NCBI GenBank assembly: GCA_020850415.1
Contig: JADZER010000004.1
Coordinates: 1 to 64,000, forward strand
Direction: 5' to 3'
Source of the DNA: Phycisphaerales bacterium
Lineage (GTDB): Bacteria > Planctomycetota > Phycisphaerae > Phycisphaerales > UBA1924
DNA: 64,000 bases
A program made the position numbers and the translations under genes. Positions 41,137 through 49,124 of the stretch are shown here, in pieces. Positions within the stretch are counted from its first letter, which is position 1. Every line of letters starts with the position of its first letter. Below the pieces are notes generated by a model. The model was not told the DNA's origin. It searched no databases and saw nothing but the letters and a program-made list of their open reading frames with translations.

Positions 41137-43842
41137 TCATTGCTCCTGACAGATCATGCGATCCAGGTCGCGCGTCGCCCCCGCGCCGTCCGACCGCAAC
41201 ACCTCCCCCGTCGCCTCGTTCCGATACTCCCAATCCCACGGGCCCTCGTCCGGCACCCGCGCCACGAACCCGTCGTACACCCGGATGCTGTAGAGCGGGT
41301 CGGCCGACCCCGCGCGCCGCACCGTCAGCACCCACCGGTCGATGTGCTCGGCCTGCAGGCCGTTGACCGCGTGCCCCCACGAGAGGCCGCACAAATCCCC
41401 CTGAGCCATCGTCACCGGCCACCCGGGGTAGCACGCCGCGTCCGGCGCCAGCGGGTCCACCCACCGCGCCCAGCACTCGAACCGGATCGTCCGGTCGCGC
41501 CGGTCGAGCCGGACGATCCCGTACCCCGGCGCCTTGTCGTAGAGCCCCGCGGGCTCGCGCCCCGACCGGATCGGGTTCGCCGCCGCGAGCATCGTGAGCC
41601 TGTTCCCGAAGCCGTCGAGGAAGTCCCCCGTGTACCGCGGCGCGTCCTCCCCGAGCGTGGGGTCCTGGCCCGCCCGCGCCTCGCTCGGGAACCACCGCCG
41701 GGGCCAGGTGTTGGCGATCGCCGGCGAGGTGAAGCACACCCCCGAGTCCCGCCACGCCTCCAGCCCGTACCGCTGCAGCGTCGAGAGGTGCTGATCCCCC
41801 GCCAGGTGGACCGCGAACCCCCGGCGCAGCGCCCCGACGGCCCGGTCCCGCCCCGCGCGCGGCCACCCGTTCGTGTCCGCGTCCGGCATCGGGATGTCGT
41901 CCGGCGGGTACTCCCCGGGCGCGAGGCTCGGCAGCCCCGGCACCACGCCGTCGCTCCTCGCGCTGGACGGCAGCGTGTGCGCCCCGGAGAACGGCGACTG
42001 CGACAGACCCACCTTCATCCACACCCCGCCCGACCAGTCCGATGCCCAGCGGTGCAGGAACGCCTCCTGCTCCCCGCCCAGGAGAGGCACGCCATCGTCG
42101 TCCCCGTGCGCGCGCGCATCGAACCCCGCCGCCTGCGGGAAGCCGTTCCGGTACTCGCCCTCCGGCGTCGCCACGCTCGGCGACTCCTTGAACATCCGGT
42201 CCGCGAACACCACGAACGAGACCCCCGCGTCCGTGATCGTCGTCGTGTAGGTCGTGTACCCCTCGCCGATCGTGGGCGAGATCCCCGTCGGCGGCAGGTT
42301 GCCCACCTGCGTGCGATGCACCGCGTTGACGAACCGGGGCGAGTGCTTGTACCCGCCGGCGTCCTGGGCGGAGAGCCCGTCCTGTGCGCGCGCCCGCCGG
42401 CCCCCCGCGCCCCAGATGTTCCCGTGGTACACATCGTGGTCGTCGGGGATGGTGATCGTCGGCCGGTCGCGCGTGACCGGCCCGAACGCCCAGCACCACT
42501 TGGTCCACTTATACAGATAGTCCAGGCAGAGGACATCCTCATCCCGGGTGTCGGCGGGGGTCATGTCGCCCTCGTAGATCTGGTCGCCGGAGAAGTAGAG
42601 CAGATCGGGATCGTGGGCGGCGAGGTTCGCAACGAGGTCGTCGTGCGGGAACCACAGCCCCGAGCGGTTCCACCTCAGGCCCCCGGTATAGGTCTTGTTG
42701 CAGTTGAGGGACGCGATCACATAGGGGCGTGCCAGGGTGTCGGGCGCGGCGCGGAGCGTGCCGGCGTACGCGCCCGCGCGCCCGGCGCCGGTCGTCGGCT
42801 CGGCGAAGCGCAGCTCGTAGGGGATATCCCGGCCCGTGTCCCAGCCGGGCAGGGCGAAGTGGGCGGTCCAGCTGTCGGGCACGACCGGGGCGGAGGCCTC
42901 CCGGCGCCACCCGCCGTCGTCGACCCAGAGCTCGACCTCGGGGAGGTCCGCGCCGGGGGCCCCCATCGGCGCCAGGGGCGGGAGCTGTGCGGTCATGGCC
43001 AGGCCGTGCTCGCCGCGGGTGTACGACGCGTGCCAGATCGGGCCGAATGACCGGTCCTTGTGCGCGCGCACGAGGTCGCCGGTGATCTTGAGGTCGTCGA
43101 ACCAGAACCCCGAGGCCGAGCCCTCGGGCCCGCCGGTCGCCGCGAGGGCGATCCCGCCGTCGGCCAGCGGGTGCTCGACCTCCGCGAACGCAAAGTGGAG
43201 GACATCGCCGGCGTCGTTCTGCGTTCGCGCGGTCACCCGGGCGACCGTCGCTCCCCGCACCACCTGGACCACCAGCGTGTACGAATCGGCCTTCTGGAGG
43301 TGGGGCGAGCCCATGCCCTGGCCGAGCACCGGCATCTGGTCGGGCCCGACCGGCATGTCGATCGACCAGAGGGGGGTGTCGGGGAGGGGCTGGTCGTTCC
43401 GGCGGATCGAGACCGAGCCGTCCCGCGCGACCAGGACCGCCATCCCCCCGTCCTCGCCCGGGGCGTGGTGGACCTGGGCCGTCAGCCGGTAGTCCACATG
43501 GGATCCTCCCGCGCCCAGCAGCAGCCCCGCGCCCGCGTGCGGGCCGGGCTCGGCCGCCGGGTCGAGCGGGCCGAGCTTCACGCTGATCTCGGCCTGCCCC
43601 GGCGTCTCCCCCAGCGCCGCCGTCAGGAGCTGCGCGGTCCGCATGGGCAGGTTCTTGCGGGTCTCGACGCACTCGAGGCGCCGGCCGGCCACCCGCCAGT
43701 CCTGCAGGCGGTTGGCCCAGAACTCCCGGCCGAGCCAGACCCGGTCGGGGGTGGTGTCGAAGTCGAAGGTCTGTGCCATGGCGGGGAGGGCCGGCAGGGC
43801 CAGGGCCAGGGCCAGGGATGGGGCTGGGGCGGCGAATCGCAT
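41137..43842 (-). CDS. secreted PhoD-like metallophosphatase
   Basis: 901 residues with a signal peptide (LALALALPALPAMAQ). The first 250 residues are a beta-rich jelly-roll-like region with W/F-x-x-D...ITGD motifs (GFWFDDLKITGDL). Next is an Ig/fibronectin-like segment, then the catalytic part from about residue 370: VIASLNCNKTYTGGLRWNRSGLWF, DPDLLYFSGDQIYEGD, IPDDHDVYHGNIWG and, further on, AVHLAGDQHLSTLQRYG. These are the calcineurin-like metal-ligand motifs of PhoD alkaline phosphodiesterase/phosphatases. It should release phosphate from an extracellular substrate. It is transcribed divergently from the second PVC cytochrome gene; the 71-bp gap holds both upstream regions. At twice the usual PhoD length, the extra N-terminal part is unusual. 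Confidence 0.85.
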   Translation of the reverse strand: MRFAAPAPSLALALALPALPAMAQTFDFDTTPDRVWLGREFWANRLQDWRVAGRRLECVETRKNLPMRTAQLLTAALGETPGQAEISVKLGPLDPAAEPGPHAGAGLLLGAGGSHVDYRLTAQVHHAPGEDGGMAVLVARDGSVSIRRNDQPLPDTPLWSIDMPVGPDQMPVLGQGMGSPHLQKADSYTLVVQVVRGATVARVTARTQNDAGDVLHFAFAEVEHPLADGGIALAATGGPEGSASGFWFDDLKITGDLVRAHKDRSFGPIWHASYTRGEHGLAMTAQLPPLAPMGAPGADLPEVELWVDDGGWRREASAPVVPDSWTAHFALPGWDTGRDIPYELRFAEPTTGAGRAGAYAGTLRAAPDTLARPYVIASLNCNKTYTGGLRWNRSGLWFPHDDLVANLAAHDPDLLYFSGDQIYEGDMTPADTRDEDVLCLDYLYKWTKWCWAFGPVTRDRPTITIPDDHDVYHGNIWGAGGRRARAQDGLSAQDAGGYKHSPRFVNAVHRTQVGNLPPTGISPTIGEGYTTYTTTITDAGVSFVVFADRMFKESPSVATPEGEYRNGFPQAAGFDARAHGDDDGVPLLGGEQEAFLHRWASDWSGGVWMKVGLSQSPFSGAHTLPSSARSDGVVPGLPSLAPGEYPPDDIPMPDADTNGWPRAGRDRAVGALRRGFAVHLAGDQHLSTLQRYGLEAWRDSGVCFTSPAIANTWPRRWFPSEARAGQDPTLGEDAPRYTGDFLDGFGNRLTMLAAANPIRSGREPAGLYDKAPGYGIVRLDRRDRTIRFECWARWVDPLAPDAACYPGWPVTMAQGDLCGLSWGHAVNGLQAEHIDRWVLTVRRAGSADPLYSIRVYDGFVARVPDEGPWDWEYRNEATGEVLRSDGAGATRDLDRMICQEQ

Positions 43843-43901
43843 GGCGGGGTCCTTTCTGCTGGGGCCGTTGTAGCGGTCGGGGCGCCCGCCCGCAACCCCG
43901 C

Positions 43902-43907
43902 TACATT
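43902..43907 (+). promoter_or_regulatory. TANNNT -10 box (TACATT) 6 nt before the cytochrome ATG
   Basis: TACATT is followed by gacgcc and ATG 43914. No Shine-Dalgarno is present in the 6-nt gap. Confidence 0.5.
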
Positions 43908-43913
43908 GACGCC

Positions 43914-46820
43914 ATGAGAATCATGCGCACCGCGGTCCTGGGTCTGGTGTTCGGCATCGCACCGTGCGCGAGCGCGCAGGAGGCCGACTGGATCTGGGTG
44001 ACGCCCAAGTCGGTCGACCAGCAGCGCGCGCACATGCTGCGGCTGTTCGAGGTCGCCGGCGAGGTCGCCCGGGCGCGCCTCGTCGCCACCTGCGACAACC
44101 ACATGGTCGTCTATCTCAATGGAACCGAGATCGCCCGCAGCGACGAGTGGGAGAGCCCCGTGGGCGTGGACGCGGCCCCGTTCCTCGTGAAGGGCCGGAA
44201 TGTCGTCGCGGTGGCGTGCGCCAACGACGGGGGGTCGGCGGGCCTGGCGGTGCGCCTGGACATCACCTACGCGGACGGCACGACCGAGCGCGTGGTCAGC
44301 TCGGACCAGTGGCGGGCCAGCGAGCAAGCCCCCGAGGGCTGGGAGCGCCCGGGCTTTGCCTTCCGCGAGTGGGGGCGGGCGTCGGTGCTGGGGTCTACAT
44401 CCAACACCTCGATGCCCTGGGGCGCCGTGATGATGCACCGCGAGGCGACCCCAGCCTCGGCCGTCCGCGTGCCCGAGGGCTTCAAGGTCGAGCTGGTCCA
44501 CTCCTCCCAGGCCGGCGAGGGGTCCTGGGTCAGCATGACCTTCGACGAGCAGGGGCGCGTGGTCGCCTCGCCCGAGTCCGGCGGCCTGCTCCGCATCACC
44601 CGGACGGGGCCCGGGGCCGCCACGGTCGAGCGGCTCGACGCGGACATCGGCATGTGCCAGGGGCTGCTCTTCGCCTACGACTCGCTCTACGCCAGCGTCA
44701 ACGAGACACCCGACCGGCAGGGCGGTCTGCACCGGCTGTGGGATGCCGACGGCGACGGGCAGTTCGAGCGGCACGAGGTGCTGGCCGACTACCCGGCCAA
44801 GGGCGAGCACGGGCCGCACGGGCTGGTGCTCGGGCCGGACGGGCTGATCTACACAGTGCACGGCAACCACACGCCGCTGGTGTCGAAGGTGGACAAGGAG
44901 CGTTCGCCCTTCCGCAACTGGGGCGAGGACCTGGTGCTGCCACGGCTGTGGGACCCCCGCGGGCACGCGGTGGGCATCATGACGCCCGGCGGCACGGTGC
45001 TGCGGACCGACGAGACCGGCGAGCACTGGCAGGTCATCGCCGGCGGCCTGCGCAACAGCTACGACATCGCCTTCGCGCCCAACGGCGAGCTGTTCACCTA
45101 CGACTCGGACATGGAGTGGGACATCGGACTGCCCTGGTACCGGCCGCCGCGGATCGTGCACATCGTCGAGGGCGGCGAGTACGGCTGGCGCTCCGGTTCG
45201 GCCAAGTTTCCCGACTGGTACCCAGACACCCTGCCGCCGGTGTGCGACACGGACCTGTCGAGCCCCGTGGGCGTGGCGTTCTCCAACGGCAAGATGTTCC
45301 CCGAGCCGTGGGCGAGCTGCTTCTTCGCGGGCGACTGGGCCTACGGGCGGATCCTGGCGGTGCACCTGACGCCGAACGGGGCGAGCTACGCCGGCGAGTA
45401 CGAGGCGTTCGTGCTGGGCCTGCCGCTGAGCGTGACGGACATGGCGTTCGCGCCGGACGGGGCGATGTGGTTCACGACGGGCGGTCGCGGCACGCAGAGC
45501 GGGCTGTACCGGGTGAGCTATGAGGGGGAGGAGCCGGCGGGGCGGGGGGCGGTGATCCGCGATTTGACGCCGGGGATGGAGCTGCGGCGGGAGCTGGAGA
45601 AGCTCGCACCGGACGGATCGGGCGCGACGCCGGAGACCGCGTGGACACATCTCGGTGCCAGTGATCGTTTCGTACGGTTCGCGGCCAGGCTCGCCGTGGA
45701 ACGAGCCGGGGCACAGGCCTCGGGGGCCCATCTGGCTTCCGGTGATGCCGACCTGGCGAACATGGAGGCGCTCCTCTGGCTCGCGCGCGCCGAGGGTAAG
45801 GTAGAAAGCGGCACGGTGCTCCGCTTGGCTTCGAGCGAGCTGATGTTGGAGCATCTCCCCACCGAGCTACGCCCCACGCTGCTCCGCGCGGTCGAGCTGG
45901 CACTCTCCCGCGGCGGCGAGCCTGACGAGGAGGTGCGGCGAGCGATGCTGGATCAGTTCGACGGCGACTCCCCCAACGCCGACCCGCGGTTGGCGAGGAT
46001 CGCGGCCGAGGTTCTGGTGTCGCTGCGTGCGCCGGGTATCGGGTCGCGGCTGCTCGCAAGCATCGAGTCCTCCACCCTACGCGAAGATCAGATCAGGGCG
46101 GCGCTGTACCTCCGCCTTGTCGCCGACCAGCTCACCGACGACGAGCGCACGCGGTACTTCACCTGGCTCCACGGCGCCCGGACCATGTCCGGCGGCATGA
46201 GCTTCGAGGGCTACATCCGCGCGATGGAGCGAGAGGCGATGGAGCGGCTCGGCGAGACGGAGCAAGCCCGGCTCACCGCCCTGCTGGCCGGGCTCGACGC
46301 CCGCGCGGGCGATAAGCCCACGCAGCCGGCGAGGCCGATCGTCCAGCACTGGGACCTCGCCGCGGCGGTGGGCGCGGTCGAGTCGATGGGCGGCGAGCGA
46401 TCTCTCGACCGCGGCAAGCGGCTCTTCACGGCCGCCCGCTGCATCGAGTGCCACCGCTTCGGCGGCTCGGGCGGCTCGACCGGCCCCGACCTCACGGGCG
46501 TCGCCCGGCGCTTCAGCACCCACGACCTGCTCGAGGCCGCGGTCGATCCCTCCAAGGCCGTCAGCGACCAGTACGAGGCGTCGGTCGTGAAGCTCAGGGA
46601 CGGGCGCGTGCTCAACGGGCGGCTGCTCCAGATCGCGGGCGGGCGGATGGATGTCCTCACCGACCCGTTCTCGCTCGCGGTGACCTCGATCAACCCCGGC
46701 GACATCGAGTCGGTCGAGCCCTCGCCGATCTCGCCGATGCCGGCCGGGCTGCTGGATACCCTCTCGGCTTCGGAGCTCGCCGACCTGGTGGCGTACATCG
46801 AGTCGGGCGCGAAGCGGTAG
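43914..46820 (+). CDS. PVC-type secreted dehydrogenase/cytochrome c with N-terminal carbohydrate-binding-like domain
   Basis: 968 residues. A signal peptide (VLGLVFGIAPCASAQ) precedes a jelly-roll domain (about 22-150, LRLFEVAGEVARARLVATCDNHMVVYLNGTEI) of the kind that opens sialidases and beta-galactosidases. A propeller follows (SMTFDEQGRVVASPESGGLLRI, GPHGLVLGPDGLIYTVHGN, FAPNGELFTYDSDMEWDIGLPWYRP, FAPDGAMWFTTGGRGTQSGLYRV), then helical repeats, then a monohaem cytochrome c (CIECH, 843-847; GPDLTGVARRF; final LSASELADLVAYIES). It is of the same family as the cytochrome at 33046 but adds the N-terminal domain. Likely a periplasmic sugar or polyol oxidase. No ribosome site precedes the ATG, consistent with a leaderless start. 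Confidence 0.88.
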   Translation: MRIMRTAVLGLVFGIAPCASAQEADWIWVTPKSVDQQRAHMLRLFEVAGEVARARLVATCDNHMVVYLNGTEIARSDEWESPVGVDAAPFLVKGRNVVAVACANDGGSAGLAVRLDITYADGTTERVVSSDQWRASEQAPEGWERPGFAFREWGRASVLGSTSNTSMPWGAVMMHREATPASAVRVPEGFKVELVHSSQAGEGSWVSMTFDEQGRVVASPESGGLLRITRTGPGAATVERLDADIGMCQGLLFAYDSLYASVNETPDRQGGLHRLWDADGDGQFERHEVLADYPAKGEHGPHGLVLGPDGLIYTVHGNHTPLVSKVDKERSPFRNWGEDLVLPRLWDPRGHAVGIMTPGGTVLRTDETGEHWQVIAGGLRNSYDIAFAPNGELFTYDSDMEWDIGLPWYRPPRIVHIVEGGEYGWRSGSAKFPDWYPDTLPPVCDTDLSSPVGVAFSNGKMFPEPWASCFFAGDWAYGRILAVHLTPNGASYAGEYEAFVLGLPLSVTDMAFAPDGAMWFTTGGRGTQSGLYRVSYEGEEPAGRGAVIRDLTPGMELRRELEKLAPDGSGATPETAWTHLGASDRFVRFAARLAVERAGAQASGAHLASGDADLANMEALLWLARAEGKVESGTVLRLASSELMLEHLPTELRPTLLRAVELALSRGGEPDEEVRRAMLDQFDGDSPNADPRLARIAAEVLVSLRAPGIGSRLLASIESSTLREDQIRAALYLRLVADQLTDDERTRYFTWLHGARTMSGGMSFEGYIRAMEREAMERLGETEQARLTALLAGLDARAGDKPTQPARPIVQHWDLAAAVGAVESMGGERSLDRGKRLFTAARCIECHRFGGSGGSTGPDLTGVARRFSTHDLLEAAVDPSKAVSDQYEASVVKLRDGRVLNGRLLQIAGGRMDVLTDPFSLAVTSINPGDIESVEPSPISPMPAGLLDTLSASELADLVAYIESGAKR

Positions 46821-46824
46821 CCAG

Positions 46825-46921
46825 TTGTGGTGCGGGCTTCCAGCCTGCACATGATGGTGAGCGCTGTGCAGGCTGGAAGCCTGCACCACAAGGGGAGGCA
46901 GGCTGGAAGCCTGCACCACAG
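46825..46921. repeat. three-copy palindromic REP-like repeat between the cytochrome gene and trmB
   Basis: Copy 1 (46825-46850) is inverted relative to copy 2 (46866-46891), matching at 25 of 26 bases with a 15-nt spacer; copy 3 (46897-46921) repeats copy 2. Each carries the core GCAGGCTGGAAGCCTGC, itself a perfect 7-bp palindrome around GGA, next to CACCACA. Transcribed copies 1 and 2 would fold into a long stem, so the unit may also terminate or stabilise the upstream message. Confidence 0.85.
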
Positions 46922-46933
46922 TGAGGGTGTCGG

Positions 46934-47722
46934 ATGTCGTTCGGTCTCGGTCGCGGCAGAGAGCTTGATCCCGGGTGGGGCGTGGTCGCGGTGAGCGACC
47001 GGGAGCTGCCGGCGCTGCCCGACGAGATCGCGACCGACCCGGAGGCCGGGCGGCTCGACCCCCGCGTGTGGTTCCCGCACCCCGACCGCCCGTTCGAGAT
47101 CGAGATCGGCTCGGGCAAGGGGACCTTCCTGGTGCAGCAGGCGATGCTCCAGCCGGAGGTGAACTTCCTGGGGATCGAGTGGGCGCGGGAGTTCGCGTGG
47201 TACGCCGCCGACCGCGTGCGCCGGCGCCGGGCCCGGGGGCTGCTCGCCAATGTGCGCGTGCTCAACGCCGACGCGACGAGCTTTGTGCGCTGGCGTATGC
47301 CGCCGGGCATCGTGCGGGTGGTGCACCTGTATTTCTCCGATCCCTGGCCGAAGGCCAGGCACCATAAGAAGCGGGTGGTGCAGGACCGGTTTCTGGGGGA
47401 GGTTTGGCGCGTGCTCGCCCCCGGGGGCGAGCTGCGCGTCGTGACCGACCACGACGAGCTGTGGGCCTGGGACATGGAGCACTTCGAGCGGTGGACAGGC
47501 CCGGAGGGCTGGAGCCTGCTGGGCCGATACGGCCTGGCGGGCGGGCCCGCGGCGCATGGCGGGCGCCCGACGGGCCCATTCACCCTGACCGGCTTTGACC
47601 GTCCCGCGAGCGCCGGGGCGGGGGAGCTGGTCGGCACCAATTTCGAGCGGAAGTTCCGGCGTGCGGGTAAGGGGTTTCACGCAGCGGTACTCCGACATAA
47701 TGTCGCGACCGACGCAATCTAG
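46934..47722 (+). CDS. trmB: tRNA (guanine-N7-)-methyltransferase
   Basis: 262 residues. TrmB converts G46 to m7G in tRNA variable loops. The methyltransferase motif I is FEIEIGSGKGTFLV, followed by NFLGIEWAREFA. The family-defining motif is VHLYFSDPWPKARHHKKRVVQ, then FLGEVWRVLAPGGELRVVTDHDELW. The C-terminus carries LVGTNFERKFRRAGKGFH, the T-x-F-E motif. The protein is somewhat longer than typical, with a short insert after GPEGWSLLGRYG. It has no clear ribosome-binding site and lies just downstream of the REP-like repeats. The following kinase-like gene begins 21 or 114 nt downstream on the same strand. Confidence 0.94.
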   Translation: MSFGLGRGRELDPGWGVVAVSDRELPALPDEIATDPEAGRLDPRVWFPHPDRPFEIEIGSGKGTFLVQQAMLQPEVNFLGIEWAREFAWYAADRVRRRRARGLLANVRVLNADATSFVRWRMPPGIVRVVHLYFSDPWPKARHHKKRVVQDRFLGEVWRVLAPGGELRVVTDHDELWAWDMEHFERWTGPEGWSLLGRYGLAGGPAAHGGRPTGPFTLTGFDRPASAGAGELVGTNFERKFRRAGKGFHAAVLRHNVATDAI

Positions 47723-47836
47723 AGGCACGCACGCCCCCAACACATGACTGCCATCAACTCGCGGCCGGCGCGTGCCGATGTCTGTCCGGGGGCAGGCGAA
47801 GGGGCAGGTGACGGGCCAGGCGACGGGGGAACGGCG

Positions 47837-49018
47837 ATGGACCAGCGGGCGGACAACCAGGCGGCCGGCGGCGAGGGCGCCCGACCGACCATCGACCGCG
47901 CGGCACTCGCGGGGGCGATGCACGAGATCCGCGAGCCGCTCGGGTTGCTCCTCGGGGCGGCCGAGCTGCTCGGCGAGGAAGGCCTCGATCCCGCGGCCCG
48001 GGCCGAGATGCGCGGGATGATCCGGCGCAACAGCGAGATCATGAGCACCCGGATCGCCGAGTTGTTCGATCTTGTGGCCATGGAGTCGGGGATGTTCGAG
48101 CTGCACCCAGGCCTGCACGCGATCGACCGGGTGGTCGAGACCGCCGCGGAGCTTGCGCGGCACGAGGCGGGCGATCGCCCCGTCGGCGTGGAGATCGGGC
48201 TGCCGGAAGGCCTTGAGCCCTTCGTCTGGGTCGATCCCGATCGTCTTCGCCAGGTGCTCTACGCGATGCTCGCCCACGGGGTCCGGACCACGGTCCGCGG
48301 GGCCGTCCGGCTGGAGATCACCCAGCGCCGGCTTGGGCACAACCGGGTGGAGATGGAGTTCTCTCTGCACGCGGGCGCGGGCAGCACCCCGATCCTCGAT
48401 GGCGACGGGAGCGGTCCCGGACGCCTGGGCGGCGGGTTCCTGCTCACCGTCCCCGCCCGGATCGCCCGGCTGCTGGGCGGCAACCTGGTGATGGAGTGCG
48501 CCGAGCGGGGGGTGAGCGTGATGCGATTCACCCTGGCGCTCCCGGCCGTGGAGATGGACACCGAGCCGGAGCTGTTCATCGATGAGGAGGGCCTCCCGAC
48601 CGATCACGAGCCGTCATTGGGCGGCGTGCGGATTCTTGTGGTGGAGGACGGCGCCGCGAACCAGCGGCTGCTCACGCAGATGCTGCGTCGGGAGGGCGCG
48701 GCCGTGCATGTCGCCCGGGACGGGGCCGTCGCGATGGGGCTCGCGACGAACGCCGCCGGCGCGGGCCGGCCCTACAGACTGATCCTCATGGACACCGGGC
48801 TGCCGGGGGCCGACGGCCTGGAGACCACCCGTTCGCTCCGGGCGGCGGGGGTTACATGCCCGGTCGTCGCGCTGGTGGGCGGTGGGGGCCGGTACACCCG
48901 CAGGGCCTGCCTCGACGCGGGCTGTGCGGATTATCTGACCAAGCCGCTGTCGGGGGCGGCCCTCCTTGGCGTCGTCCGTCGCTGGACGCTTGGCGGGGGG
49001 AGTGCCGCGGCCGCGTGA
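47837..49018 (+). CDS. hybrid histidine-kinase-like protein with degenerate ATP-binding domain and REC domain
   Basis: 393 residues from ATG 47837 (GGGGGA 8 nt upstream); an in-frame ATG at 47744 would add a Gly-rich 31-residue extension. Order: HisKA helix with the phospho-acceptor His29 in GAMHEIREPLGLL; a second helix (GMIRRNSEIMSTRIAELFDL); then a domain positioned like HATPase, but whose N-box reads DPDRLRQVLYAMLAHGVRTT (both conserved Asn lost) and which has no D-x-G-x-G. A receiver domain follows, with an acidic pair (LVVEDGA), phospho-acceptor Asp319 (LILMDTGLP) and Lys in YLTKPL, though the Thr position reads ALVG. ATP binding looks lost, so it probably relays or docks signals. It pairs with the next gene. 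Confidence 0.8.
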   Translation: MDQRADNQAAGGEGARPTIDRAALAGAMHEIREPLGLLLGAAELLGEEGLDPAARAEMRGMIRRNSEIMSTRIAELFDLVAMESGMFELHPGLHAIDRVVETAAELARHEAGDRPVGVEIGLPEGLEPFVWVDPDRLRQVLYAMLAHGVRTTVRGAVRLEITQRRLGHNRVEMEFSLHAGAGSTPILDGDGSGPGRLGGGFLLTVPARIARLLGGNLVMECAERGVSVMRFTLALPAVEMDTEPELFIDEEGLPTDHEPSLGGVRILVVEDGAANQRLLTQMLRREGAAVHVARDGAVAMGLATNAAGAGRPYRLILMDTGLPGADGLETTRSLRAAGVTCPVVALVGGGGRYTRRACLDAGCADYLTKPLSGAALLGVVRRWTLGGGSAAAA

Positions 49019-49124
49019 GGGGTGATGGTTATCCCCCGAGCCGGCGCGTCGGCCCGGAGATCGGTTTTGGCCCTCGCCCCGGGAGCGGCTTGAGGCGGGG
49101 CCGGGTCGGGCCGAAGGGAAGAGC

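Noticed and set aside
43773-43913. Longer N-terminus for the second PVC cytochrome
   Set aside because: It overlaps the divergent PhoD-like start and precedes the TACATT box; the ATG at 43914 starts a clean signal peptide.
46825-46921. CRISPR-like array between cytochrome and trmB
   Set aside because: Copies are inverted and palindromic, spacing is irregular, and there are only three; a REP-like element explains them better.
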